Assembly (NCBI RefSeq): GCF_013112245.1
Contig: NZ_WVRN01000001.1
Span: 98,501-162,500 of the forward strand
Reading direction: 5' to 3'
Length of the DNA: 64,000 bases
Source of the DNA: Ruegeria sp. HKCCD4315
GTDB taxonomy: Bacteria > Pseudomonadota > Alphaproteobacteria > Rhodobacterales > Rhodobacteraceae
The translations under genes and the position numbers were made by a program. A model generated the notes under the pieces. That model ran no database searches. It had not been told where the DNA came from and saw only the letters and a list, made by a program, of their open reading frames with translations. This document shows, in pieces, positions 8,947 to 17,162 of the stretch; within the stretch, counting starts at the first letter, position 1, and each line of letters opens with the position of its first letter.

Positions 8947-9519
8947 ATGAAACGCCTGTTTCCATCTCTGCCGGAGAACGCGACACTGGGAAGTGTCTAT
9001 CAAGCCTTTCCAGACAAACTTTCTCCACTTTGTGTGTACGAAAGCCTTGTGATGAGGGGCGAGAGCGACCTCTCGGTTGCTGAACGTGAACACATTGCGG
9101 CCTATGTCTCGGGATTGAATGCTTGTGCGTATTGCCATGGGGCGCACATCGTTTTCGCCAAAGCCTACGGTATTGAAGTCGAGACAATCGACGCACTGAT
9201 GGAAGACCGCGATACGGCGCCCGTCGAGGATCACCTCAAACCGTTGCTGGCATACATTGAAAAGCTCACTGTCTCGCCATCCCGAATGACAGAAGCCGAC
9301 GCTAGAGCAGTCTACGCGGCAGGCTGGTCGGAGAGTGCGCTGTTCGATGCTATCCAAGTTTGCGGTGTCTTTAATCTCGTGAACCGCTTCATAGAAGGAA
9401 CAGGTGTCCAAAGCGCTGGCACCGACCCAAGAGAAGCGGACGAAGCCACTTTAAACCGATGCCGCAGTGACAGCTTCTATACCGATTTCGGACGAGAGAA
9501 CGGCCTCGACATCCCTTGA
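8947..9519 (+). CDS. AhpD-like peroxidase-related / carboxymuconolactone decarboxylase family protein
   Basis: A 190-residue all-helical protein with the AhpD-type redox motif: Cys60, Cys63 and His67 in CAYCHGAH, preceded by an acidic S-x-x-E-R-E helix (about residue 45). This arrangement is that of alkylhydroperoxidase-D-like 'peroxidase-related' enzymes, where the cysteine pair cycles between thiol and disulfide. The ATG at 8947 has a GAGA-type purine stretch upstream. It stands before two methyltransferase genes on the same strand, at distances (130 and 150 bases) that make a shared operon uncertain. Physiological substrate unknown. Confidence 0.85.
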   Translation: MKRLFPSLPENATLGSVYQAFPDKLSPLCVYESLVMRGESDLSVAEREHIAAYVSGLNACAYCHGAHIVFAKAYGIEVETIDALMEDRDTAPVEDHLKPLLAYIEKLTVSPSRMTEADARAVYAAGWSESALFDAIQVCGVFNLVNRFIEGTGVQSAGTDPREADEATLNRCRSDSFYTDFGRENGLDIP

Positions 9520-9649
9520 ATTGATGTTGTTCTAACGTTCGAAACGCCACGAAAAGCTGGTCCGATAGAGCGGCAGATGCATCCTTCGCTCTCGGGGTTA
9601 AATCATTCGTCGGATCAAGTCGGCGCAGTGAATTTTTGTTGGTGGATCC

Positions 9650-10522
9650 ATGTTCAAGCCTAAACGATCCATCCTGCTTTTCGTAGATAACTCAATTTCT
9701 GATAAGGTTTTGGGGGCATGTGGGCTTTGTAAGGGTGGAGAGTTGCTTAAATTTGACGCTGAAACGACGAAATTACTTGAAATCGCCTATCAAGGCGCAG
9801 AACTGACGCGGCGAAGACAGGCTTCATTTGATGCGCTGTGCCCGGCTCCTGGTGAAACTATTTTGGACATCGGTTGTGGCAACGGGATGTTAACAGTTGA
9901 GTTGGCCCGGGCAGTTGGCTCGGATGGCTATATCATCGGGATCGACCCAAGCGCTGACATGACGGCAGCTGCTAGAGAACGGGGCAGCGACTACGCAAAC
10001 GTGGAGTTTCGTGCTGGTGCCGCAAATAGCTTGCCCATTGAGGATGAGAGTGCTGACAAGGCCGTCTCGGTACAGGTCTTTGAGTACATCGAAGACGTAG
10101 ACGGTGCGTTGGCTGACACGCTGCGGTGCGTCAAACCCGGCGGGCGGCTTGTAATCAGCGATCTACACTTTGGCAGCTTGATCTGGTTCAGCGATGAGCC
10201 CGACAGAATGCAAAAGATGCTGACATCCTGGAACCAGCACTTTGTGAGTGGTTCCGTCCCGGAAAGACTGCCTGCACTGATAAAGGCTCGCGGTGACCAT
10301 GTGGAAGATGTTTTGTCGTTCACAATGACGGATCACCAATTGAAGCCTGATGGCCTCGCAATCATGATGATGCACCTTATCCAGCAATACGCTGTTGCAA
10401 ATGACCATGTTGATCCCACTGTTGCGCAATCGTGGTTCGACGAGCAACACAGCCTTGCAAAAGTTGGGCGCTTCTTCTTTTCGATGACCCAATTTATCGT
10501 CGTGGTGCGCAAAAAGGGTTGA
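9650..10522 (+). CDS. SAM-dependent methyltransferase (domain type 11)
   Basis: A 290-residue protein with a clear methyltransferase core. Motif I is ILDIGCGNGML (about residues 72-82), the acidic residue of IIGIDPSADM follows strand 2, and LRCVKPGGRLVISD is the post-motif III region. The first ~40 residues (with a CGLC pair) precede the expected start of the domain. Translation might begin further in, since only a weak GGTGGA lies before 9650. The C-terminal half may form a substrate lid, but the substrate cannot be told. Confidence 0.82.
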   Translation: MFKPKRSILLFVDNSISDKVLGACGLCKGGELLKFDAETTKLLEIAYQGAELTRRRQASFDALCPAPGETILDIGCGNGMLTVELARAVGSDGYIIGIDPSADMTAAARERGSDYANVEFRAGAANSLPIEDESADKAVSVQVFEYIEDVDGALADTLRCVKPGGRLVISDLHFGSLIWFSDEPDRMQKMLTSWNQHFVSGSVPERLPALIKARGDHVEDVLSFTMTDHQLKPDGLAIMMMHLIQQYAVANDHVDPTVAQSWFDEQHSLAKVGRFFFSMTQFIVVVRKKG

Positions 10523-10672
10523 TGGTTCTACAATACTACCACTTTGACCTTGGCCGTATACGTAACCCGTATCATCTCATCGCTTATGCGAGATTGGACG
10601 CCCCCATCTTTGACTTGGACAAAAATAGATGACCTCTAAAACCCTTGATACTAAAGTCGTGGGGAAACCACT

Positions 10673-11599
10673 GTGTTCTATGTTCCAGAAACAACCCAAC
10701 GCGGCTTGAGCCGAACGGCCCTCGGCGTCTGTGCCTTTTGCGCGATGGTGAATAGAAATCCGGCCTATCGCGATGTCTTTTACGATCCTTTTGCGGAGCG
10801 GCTTTTTGCCGAGGGGGCGGTCCATGGTCAGCGCATTCTAGACGGATTGACCGACTGGCCATCCGTGCTCACTTTCGCAGACGAAAAGGGTATAGCTCGA
10901 CGACTTATAGCCTCCGTTTTGTGGCGCAAGACTTTCATGCAGAGCCGGGCCGAACAAGCTATGGCCGACGGTGCTCAACAAATCGTGGTCCTTGGTTCCG
11001 GACTTGACACAATTGGCCTGCGCTTGTTCGGCAGCTATAGCCAAGTCCCTGTGTTTGAAGTTGATCGGCCTGAAACGATAGACGCTAAACGCATGCTGAT
11101 TTCTCAAAACTTCGGTGTTCCGCCGAATATCCGCTATACCGCAGTTGATTTTGCACGTGAGACGACACTGAAAAAACTTTTGGAACTCGGCTATGACCAC
11201 AACGCCGGAACCGTATTTATCGCGGAAGTCTCACTGGAGTATGTCCCGCCTGCTGAGGTCGCTGAAGTCTATCAGATGGTGAGATCCAACCGGTCGCGTG
11301 CGACCCGGTTTCTGACAAGTTTTGCGTTTGCCGCAAGTGTTTCCCAGTCGATGGGCGAAAGCGACGACATCGGAAATGCTGTTGCGGGTGCGGGAGAACC
11401 GTTCCTGTTCAATGTGGCCCCCGAAGAGGTATCCGACTTTGCTACTGAGCAGGGCTTTTCTGTGCTCGAACACCTTTATGGTAGCGCGCGCATCGGAGAC
11501 TACGTGAAAGCGCTGGGGCTCAGCATTGATGCATTGGACTTTCCCATTGAACAGCTCGACGCCTCTTCGTTTTCTCTCTGCCAATTAAAACCACATTGA
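10673..11599 (+). CDS. Class I SAM-dependent methyltransferase of the leucine-carboxyl-methyltransferase-like (PPM1/LCMT) family
   Basis: A 308-residue protein. Its N terminus (ETTQRGLSRTALGVC) and glycine motif (VVLGSGLDTIGLRL, about residues 103-116) followed by VFEVDRPETI fit the LCMT-type bacterial methyltransferases. These methylate carboxyl or hydroxyl groups on small molecules. The only plausible start is a GTG at 10673; no Shine-Dalgarno sequence is obvious. It follows another methyltransferase gene by 150 bases. The substrate is unknown, and a role in secondary metabolism is only a guess. Confidence 0.82.
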   Translation: MFYVPETTQRGLSRTALGVCAFCAMVNRNPAYRDVFYDPFAERLFAEGAVHGQRILDGLTDWPSVLTFADEKGIARRLIASVLWRKTFMQSRAEQAMADGAQQIVVLGSGLDTIGLRLFGSYSQVPVFEVDRPETIDAKRMLISQNFGVPPNIRYTAVDFARETTLKKLLELGYDHNAGTVFIAEVSLEYVPPAEVAEVYQMVRSNRSRATRFLTSFAFAASVSQSMGESDDIGNAVAGAGEPFLFNVAPEEVSDFATEQGFSVLEHLYGSARIGDYVKALGLSIDALDFPIEQLDASSFSLCQLKPH

Positions 11600-11921
11600 G
11601 TTCTTTGATACAGCACAGTTTGAAGGTTGTTTAGTAAAGTGGCGTTCAGCTTTTTCATTTCCTCACGTATCGCGAACTATGGGCACAGCGGGCATTCGAA
11701 ACGATGCGAAGAACGGCAACAATGCCCGCATATCGCAGGTCACCACGCTTGGACTAAAAGGTCTACTTTGGGCTTCGGGTGGCCAATTTTGACTACCGCA
11801 GAGAACGGCAGCACGGAGCCCCAAGTGGACCTGCGGGCTTCGCCAAAGCTATCGCAATTTAGAGGCGCAAGTGTATGTTGTCAGCGGGCGCTTTAAGTGG
11901 CTTACTTCTGTCAGCCCCAGT
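11600..11921. other. Intergenic region with short repeat motifs
   Basis: No gene is supported here. The segment around 11800-11825 (AGAGAACGGCAGCA-GGAGCCC) recurs near 14378-14400. The segment near 11737-11750 (GTCACCACGCTTGGA) recurs near 8697. Both look like members of short, degenerate intergenic repeats. Confidence 0.5.
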
Positions 11922-12070
11922 TCAGATTGGTTTCTTTGCGGCGGCGGTCTCGGGTCCAAAGATGTTTTTTATCTCGACCACCAAGTCGGCGGAAAACCCT
12001 CCATTCTTAGCGTGACTATAGATTGCCTCGGCATTGTCGGCTTCATGGGCGTGTCCGTCGTCAGGGATTT
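11922..12070 (-). pseudogene. C-terminal fragment of an unidentified gene, cut at the IS element
   Basis: On the minus strand the bases directly left of the IS read as protein-like sequence: IPDDGHAHEADNAEAI, then NGGFSADLVVEI and FGPETAAAKKPI before a TGA at 11922-11924. The biased amino-acid composition and natural C terminus suggest a real coding remnant of about 48 codons. The upstream part of the gene is not found on the far side of the IS, so the junction is not a simple insertion. I do not recognise the family. Confidence 0.45.
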
Positions 12071-12125
12071 TGGGACAGATGGCCGCCTGAGCTAAGAGAG
12101 GATCTGGCGCATCTGTTTAGTTTGA

Positions 12126-13105
12126 TTATGCGGCGGATTTGCGGTGGAGCAAGCGCCGGGTTTCGATTGTCTTCCGTTTGATCCTTTCTCGTTGTTTCAA
12201 AATGGTGTGGCCGCGCTCGAAGTAGACATCGGCCGGGGTGAGGTTTTGCAGGCTCTCGTGATAGCGCCGGTGGTTATAGTGATCGACGAAAGCATCGATC
12301 TGCTGCCTGAGATCACCGGGCAGGTAGTAGTTTTCCAGCAAGATGCGGTTCTTCAAGGTCTGGTGCCAGCGCTCGATCTTTCCCTGAGTTTGCGGATGGT
12401 ATGGTGCCCCTCAGACATGATCCATTTCCTGATCTTCCAGCCATTCAGCAAGTTCACCAGAGATATAACTGGATCCGTTATCACTGAGCAGCCGTGGCTT
12501 GTGGAAGACGGTCGCCTGGGCACAGCCCGAAGCCTGCAAAGCCAGGTCCAGCGTATCGGTGACATCACCGGCCTTCATCGTCGTGCAGAGCTTCCAGGCG
12601 ATGATGTAGCGGCTGTAATCATCGAGGATGGTCGATAGATAGAACCAGCCCCAGCCGATGACCTTCAGGTAAGTGAAGTCGGTCTGCCAGAGTTGGTTCG
12701 GCCGAGTAGTTTTGTCCCGGAACTCGTCGGCCGCCGATAGAACACATAGGCCGGGCTGGTGATCAGGTCGTAAGACTTGAGGATGCGATAGACCGAAGCC
12801 TCTGACACAAAGTACTTTTCTGTGTCGGAGAAGCGAACAGCCAACTCACGCGGGGAAAGCTCACTTTCCTTCAAGGCCAGATCCTTGATCTTCTCGCGCA
12901 CTGGCGCGGGAATGCGGTTCCAGACCCGTGATGGCTTGGGACTACGATCCTCAAGTGCCTCAGGACCACCCGACAGATACCGGTCGTACCAGCGATAGAA
13001 GGTTGACTTCGGGATGCTCAGCTTTTCCAAAGTGCGCTTGGTCGGGAGATGCGAACCTTCGACGAGGCGGATGATCTCCAGTTTTTCGGATGCGGTATAC
13101 CTCAT
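12126..13105 (-). pseudogene. IS3-family transposase OrfB (DDE integrase), frameshifted and interrupted
   Basis: The frame from 13105 (MRYTASEKLEI) encodes the helix-turn-helix and linker but shifts at about 12743. From there the proper reading (AADEF, then QTDFTYLKVIGWGW and STILDDYSRYI) lies one frame away. Further on the motif APYHPQTQGKIERWH, which contains the catalytic Glu, is preceded by an in-frame TGA at 12411-12413 right after DHV. The last part, from 12356 (KNRILLENYYLPGD) to the stop at 12126, is open. All three catalytic residues are still encoded, but not in one frame. Confidence 0.85.
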
Positions 13106-13467
13106 TCGTCGTCGCCCCCATCCGCGATCATGCTTTTTTTGAGCAGGCGCAGTTCCAGGGCCTGTTCTGCCACAACTTCTTTCAGATCGCGGGCCACACG
13201 GCGCAGGCCTTTGACCTCGGTCGATGTCGCAGCACGTGCCGTGTCGCCTGCCAGACGTTTCTTGCCGGCTTCCAGAAAATCCTTGGACCAGCTGTAGTAC
13301 AGACTCTGGGCGATGCCCTCTCGACGGCACAGCTCCGCAATGCTGTCCTCGCCCTTCAGACCGTCCAGCACGATCCTGATCTTCTCTTCAGCTGTATATT
13401 GCTTGCGCGTCGCGCGGCGGATGTCTTTGACAACTTTATCGCCGTGGCTCTGCTTGGTTCCGGTCAT
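13102..13467 (-). CDS. IS3-family transposase OrfA (helix-turn-helix protein)
   Basis: A 121-residue intact OrfA. The N-terminal helix-turn-helix (RKQYTAEEKIRIVLDGL then SIAELCRREGIAQSLYYSW) binds the IS ends, and a C-terminal leucine-rich coiled coil (VAEQALELRLLKKSM) mediates multimerisation. Its stop overlaps the orfB ATG (ATGA). A run of seven adenines on the coding strand (13134-13140) followed by G sits in the LLKKS codons. A -1 slip there would enter the orfB frame, which is open from before the slip site; this is the normal way IS3 elements make the OrfAB transposase. Confidence 0.88.
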   Translation of the reverse strand: MTGTKQSHGDKVVKDIRRATRKQYTAEEKIRIVLDGLKGEDSIAELCRREGIAQSLYYSWSKDFLEAGKKRLAGDTARAATSTEVKGLRRVARDLKEVVAEQALELRLLKKSMIADGGDDE

Positions 13468-13585
13468 GCGCTACATTTGATCCACTGGATCAAATGCTTA
13501 ACGCTTTGACCTATCTCATCTGCACTCCTTGGCGTTTACGATGAGCCAGAAACCCTCTCTTATCAAATCGACCTAAACTGTCCCA

Positions 13586-13660
13586 TTGGTGCTGACGTCA
13601 GACAAGCCAATAAAGGTCGCTCATGTCATCACTCCGTTTTTGGAGCCGTGAATCACGCCG
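13586..13660 (-). pseudogene. Remnant of an IS5-type transposase start
   Basis: Read on the minus strand from an ATG at 13624 with GGAGTGATGAC just before it, the sequence gives MSDLYWL. After a one-base shift come L-T-S-A-P-M, close to the MSDLYWLTDAQM start common to IS5-group transposases. The IS3 end follows directly. The bases upstream (GTGATTCACGGCTCC in inverse) may be the old IS5 terminus. Only a few codons remain, so this is a weak call. Confidence 0.4.
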
Positions 13661-13813
13661 CGCAGCGAAAATCTATGCATCCTGATCCTAAGAGCATTGG
13701 TGTAGTCCGCCTTGGACTTAGAGCGGTTATTCGTTGTTTCTTGGTAATGTCGGCACCTGCCCAACGCAGCCCAGTGCAGTGTTCTTTAGCGTACTCAAAT
13801 GCTGATCAGAACT

Positions 13814-14242
13814 TCACGGAACATAACGTTCCGGCTTCGGAGACTGAATACTCTCCAAATACTCAGCAACTTCGATAAGTCTGGAAGGAATACGCGTAAC
13901 CAAACCATTCCCCGTATCGAATTCGACAGTAGGGCCGTCATTCAACTTAGTGATTATGGGCACGTCATCGCGAGGTTCTTGAACTTTCAAATAACCGTCC
14001 AAGATCGACATGACCTCCAACATGGGCCACACGCCCCCCCTGCGTTCGGAAATCTTTGTTAAATCAGCAGGCTGTGTTTTCAATTCATTGGCGTCAGACC
14101 CTTTTCCTGTTGCATCGAATCCGTGACATCTGGCGCAATGCTCAACAAAGAGGTCTTTGCCAAGATCCGAAAACTTATCGGCCGTAGATACCGTTGCAAC
14201 CGAAGAAATGCCAATGCTTGCAACGATCAAAAAGTGCCTCAT
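13814..14242 (-). CDS. Small secreted mono-haem cytochrome c
   Basis: A 142-residue protein with an N-terminal signal peptide (RHFLIVASIGISSVATVSTA) and one haem-binding CARCH motif (Cys36, Cys39, His40). The rest (GKGSDANELKTQPADLTKI) fits class I cytochrome c. Met residues in VWPMLEVM could give the sixth haem ligand. The start at 14242 was preferred because the signal peptide begins directly there. It should act in the periplasm as an electron carrier. Neighbours (an IS element and an EamA transporter) give no hint of a partner. Confidence 0.85.
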   Translation of the reverse strand: MRHFLIVASIGISSVATVSTADKFSDLGKDLFVEHCARCHGFDATGKGSDANELKTQPADLTKISERRGGVWPMLEVMSILDGYLKVQEPRDDVPIITKLNDGPTVEFDTGNGLVTRIPSRLIEVAEYLESIQSPKPERYVP

Positions 14243-14371
14243 AAGCCGGAGGTCCTTTGCTAAACGAAAGTTCACTACAACAAAATGGACCGACATCTTC
14301 CCCCGGTCAACGTCGGTCCTTTAGCACATAACGTTCGCTACCCGCTTCGAGCCGCAAGCAGCCAGTGATGC

Positions 14372-15331
14372 TCACCTCAGAGAACGGCAGCACCGAGCCC
14401 AGTACCACCGCCTTGGTGATTTTGCGAGCACGGTAGATACGGTGCGCGTCTTTCTACTCCTTGTGATCGCGATTGCGCCCAGCACTAAGGCACATGCAAA
14501 AGCCTGAGAAAAGGAGATGGCTTCGCCAAAGGCAAGACATCCCACTGCAAACATCGTGGGTAATTCGATGCTTCCGACGACCGCAGTTTGGGAAGCCCCA
14601 ATAACAGGTGAGCATATCGTGTAGATAAGCTGGGGCACGAAAGCGGTCACCAGACCAATACCAACAATGAAAAGCCAATCGGATTGTTCCCTTGGGAGAA
14701 GTTCTCCAACCTCAGCACCAAGGATGAGCGGTGCGAGGCCCAGTACAGACCCGAGAGAAACTGACGCGATACGTGCCAACGGCGTAATCCGTGACAACCT
14801 GTGGACCAGGACGCAAATTCCGAAGCCAAACCCAAATGGGGCGGCAAGGGATAGCAGCAGTTTTGGTAGGTGTTCCGCAGCCAATGACGCAGGCGAGCCA
14901 GCAATAACGGCTGCCACCACAATCAGACCAGCGGCCAACATGGCGCGTCGCGTGGGTGCATCGCCAAACACAGCCCAAGCAATAACTAAGGTGAACACCG
15001 GATAGGTCATGTAGAGCACACCTACTGTCGATGCGGGCAGCGTCTCCAGCGCCGTTACATATCCGATCCAGCCAAGCCCCATTACGGCTCCGGCGGAGAG
15101 ACCCCAAATGATCTCTCGCCATTCTTTTCGATGCACAATGAGAACAGGAAGCAGAAGAAGAGCCGCAACAATGTATCGGTAGAATGCGACCGCATAGGGT
15201 GCAACGCCCTGATCGGTCAGGCTGCGGCTGAAGTAGGGAACCAGCCCGAAACAGATTGAAGCAAAAAGAACACCAATAACCGCAAATGCGTAAGGTATGG
15301 GCGTTCGATTTCGCGCAGATGTCGTGGCCAT
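14372..15331 (-). CDS. EamA-family (DMT superfamily) transporter
   Basis: A 319-residue inner-membrane protein with about ten predicted hydrophobic helices arranged as two EamA repeats. Repeat 1 includes FASICFGLVPYF and the second ends with ELPTMFAVGCLAFGEAIS, the E-P-(x)n-G-E pattern typical of the family. The C-terminal tail of about 30 residues is basic and not family-like. The downstream end overlaps a dispersed repeat motif (AGAACGGCAGCACCGAGCCC near 14380), so the last codons may have been replaced by repeat sequence. Substrate unknown (drugs or metabolites). Confidence 0.87.
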   Translation of the reverse strand: MATTSARNRTPIPYAFAVIGVLFASICFGLVPYFSRSLTDQGVAPYAVAFYRYIVAALLLLPVLIVHRKEWREIIWGLSAGAVMGLGWIGYVTALETLPASTVGVLYMTYPVFTLVIAWAVFGDAPTRRAMLAAGLIVVAAVIAGSPASLAAEHLPKLLLSLAAPFGFGFGICVLVHRLSRITPLARIASVSLGSVLGLAPLILGAEVGELLPREQSDWLFIVGIGLVTAFVPQLIYTICSPVIGASQTAVVGSIELPTMFAVGCLAFGEAISFSQAFACALVLGAIAITRSRKTRTVSTVLAKSPRRWYWARCCRSLR

Positions 15332-15387
15332 AACCTGGAGCTATCACGCATTTGCATCTTCGTCTTTAGAGATTCTACGAATGACTG

Positions 15388-15434
15388 CTTTGTCCGCATT
15401 GCAATCATTGAGCGGAATTGAGCGAACGTCTGCC
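15388..15434. repeat. Short dispersed repeat (partner of 18670-18716)
   Basis: 47 bases with about 80 percent identity by eye to 18670-18716 (shared CTTTGT-CGCATT, TCATT and GCGAACGTCTGCC). The following TGAGCCCAAAGCG also resembles CGAGCCCAAAGCG at 21618-21630. The locus lies between two genes and does not encode a protein. Confidence 0.6.
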
Positions 15435-15561
15435 TTGAGCCCAAAGCGAACAAACTTTGGTGCTCAGTCTATTGCTCCGATCCAAACTCTTGAAAAACAA
15501 TCTGTGGATAGGCCAATCTCAGCTGCAAGGATAATCCGAAGCGCCATTTATGGAACCCTGA

Positions 15562-17103
15562 ATGCGGCTAATCAGAATATGTTTGATTTTGGTGGCGATG
15601 ATGGCCGTGGCCATAGCCGGGTTAAAGTGGACCTTTCCACTTCCTGATGAAAATTTTTCTGAGCCAACGTTTAAGCAAGATGCCGATTGGGACGGGCCAC
15701 TTGGTGCAACAATTAAAAATGCACTTGAACGTAACCCTGGGCTCGACGGTGTAAGGCCTTTGGGCAATGGACGCGCAGCTTTTGCGGCCCGAGCGATCCT
15801 CGCGAGAGAAGCAACATCCTCAATCGATGCTCAGTACTACATCTGGCAAGATGACGTTACCGGCCTGATGCTTCTGGAAGAGCTTAGGGCAGCAGCAGAA
15901 CGCGGCGTGCGCGTCAGATTGCTGGTCGACGATAACGGCATTTCCGGGTTGGATGGTTTTCTTGCCGAACTGGACGCCTTGCCACATGCAAATGTACGCA
16001 TTTTCAATCCGTTCACTTTGAGGAACCCAAAACTTCTGTCCTATGCATTTGACTTTGGTCGCCTGAACCGGCGGATGCACAACAAGTCAATGACTGTTGA
16101 CGGGGTCGCCACGATAGTTGGGGGACGCAACATTGGTGACATCTATTTCGATTACGGGGCGGGAACGCACTACCTAGATGTAGACGCGATAGCCATCGGC
16201 CCGATTGTGGATGAGGTATCGCAATCCTTCGACGCATATTGGAACAGTGCCTCCTCGTACGACGCCGAGCTCTTTTTGGCACCTCATGTGGAGCAAAGTC
16301 TGAAAGCAAAGGCAGACGCCGCGCGCCAGACTGCGGTTGGCGCAGGTTATCAAAGGGCAATTCAGGATAATGAACTGGCCGACCGGATAGCGGCACATGA
16401 TCTGAAGTTCGAGTGGAGCGAAGTCACGCTTTTTGTCGACGACCCGTCAAAAGGGTTGGGCGAAGTCGAAAGAGAAGACCTGATTGTCGAACAACTTATC
16501 GAGTTCGCCAAAACCTCTCAAATCTCATTGGACTTGGTCTCTGCGTATTTCATTCCGGGGGAACGAGGGGCGGAGGTTCTGGAAGGGTTGGCAAAGTCCG
16601 GAGTGAAGGTCCGCGTCTTAACCAATTCACTGGATGCCACGGATGTAATGCCCGTTCATGCGGCCTATATGCGTTACAGGGAAGACTTGCTCAACAGTGG
16701 TGTAGAACTACTTGAGCTTCGAGCTTTGCGGCGTGAGCATCGCGAGCGCAGCCTGCCCGAGATGCTGGCTGGATCGGCGTCCGGGCTACACGCAAAAGTC
16801 TTTGGATCGGATGGAGAACGGATCTTTATAGGCTCTTACAACCTCGACCCCAGGTCCGCGCGGCTGAATACAGAAATGGGTCTTATGATCGAAAGCCCAA
16901 CTATAACTAAGGCGCTTGCGGAGCAATTGAACCGGCCTGAGTTTTCTTATCGCGTCGAACTTAACGACAGCGGCGAGATGATCTGGCTGCAAGTAGAGCA
17001 GGATGGGACAGTCACCATTCATACCGCGGATCCAGAAACCAACAATTTACAGCGTGCCCTGACGGCCGTGGTCAGGTGGCTGCCGGTCGAATGGATGCTC
17101 TAG
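15562..17103 (+). CDS. Phospholipase D family protein, ClsC (YmdC)-like cardiolipin synthase
   Basis: A 513-residue protein with an N-terminal membrane anchor (about residues 3-22) and two HKD motifs. The first is HNKSMTVDG with GGRNIGD (about residues 173-190), the second HAKVFGSDG with GSYNLDPRS (about 410-430). The segment SIDAQYYIWQDDVTGLML near residue 92 is very like E. coli ClsC, which makes cardiolipin from phosphatidylglycerol and phosphatidylethanolamine. A second, clearly related gene lies at 33330-34862. No neighbour such as a YmdB-like protein is present. Phosphodiesterase activity is certain by motif, but the cardiolipin role is inference. Confidence 0.85.
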   Translation: MRLIRICLILVAMMAVAIAGLKWTFPLPDENFSEPTFKQDADWDGPLGATIKNALERNPGLDGVRPLGNGRAAFAARAILAREATSSIDAQYYIWQDDVTGLMLLEELRAAAERGVRVRLLVDDNGISGLDGFLAELDALPHANVRIFNPFTLRNPKLLSYAFDFGRLNRRMHNKSMTVDGVATIVGGRNIGDIYFDYGAGTHYLDVDAIAIGPIVDEVSQSFDAYWNSASSYDAELFLAPHVEQSLKAKADAARQTAVGAGYQRAIQDNELADRIAAHDLKFEWSEVTLFVDDPSKGLGEVEREDLIVEQLIEFAKTSQISLDLVSAYFIPGERGAEVLEGLAKSGVKVRVLTNSLDATDVMPVHAAYMRYREDLLNSGVELLELRALRREHRERSLPEMLAGSASGLHAKVFGSDGERIFIGSYNLDPRSARLNTEMGLMIESPTITKALAEQLNRPEFSYRVELNDSGEMIWLQVEQDGTVTIHTADPETNNLQRALTAVVRWLPVEWML

Positions 17104-17162
17104 TCACCAAACGACCGACAATCCATTGACCTGCGGCCAGAGATGCCAGTGCTTGATCCGAC

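Larger units (their letters stand above)
12071..13585 (-). mobile_element. Decayed IS3-family insertion sequence (~1.5 kb)
   Basis: The element carries an orfA/orfB transposase pair on the minus strand. Candidate ends are imperfect inverted repeats: TGGGACAG plus TAAGAGAGG, 14-15 bases apart, at 12071-12101 and in inverse at 13554-13585. The ends read TG...CA as usual for IS3. No matching target duplication was seen (TTT versus TTG flanks). The end assignment is tentative, because coding-like sequence can be read on both sides close to the ends. orfB has a frameshift and an internal stop, so the element should not move by itself. Confidence 0.7.
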
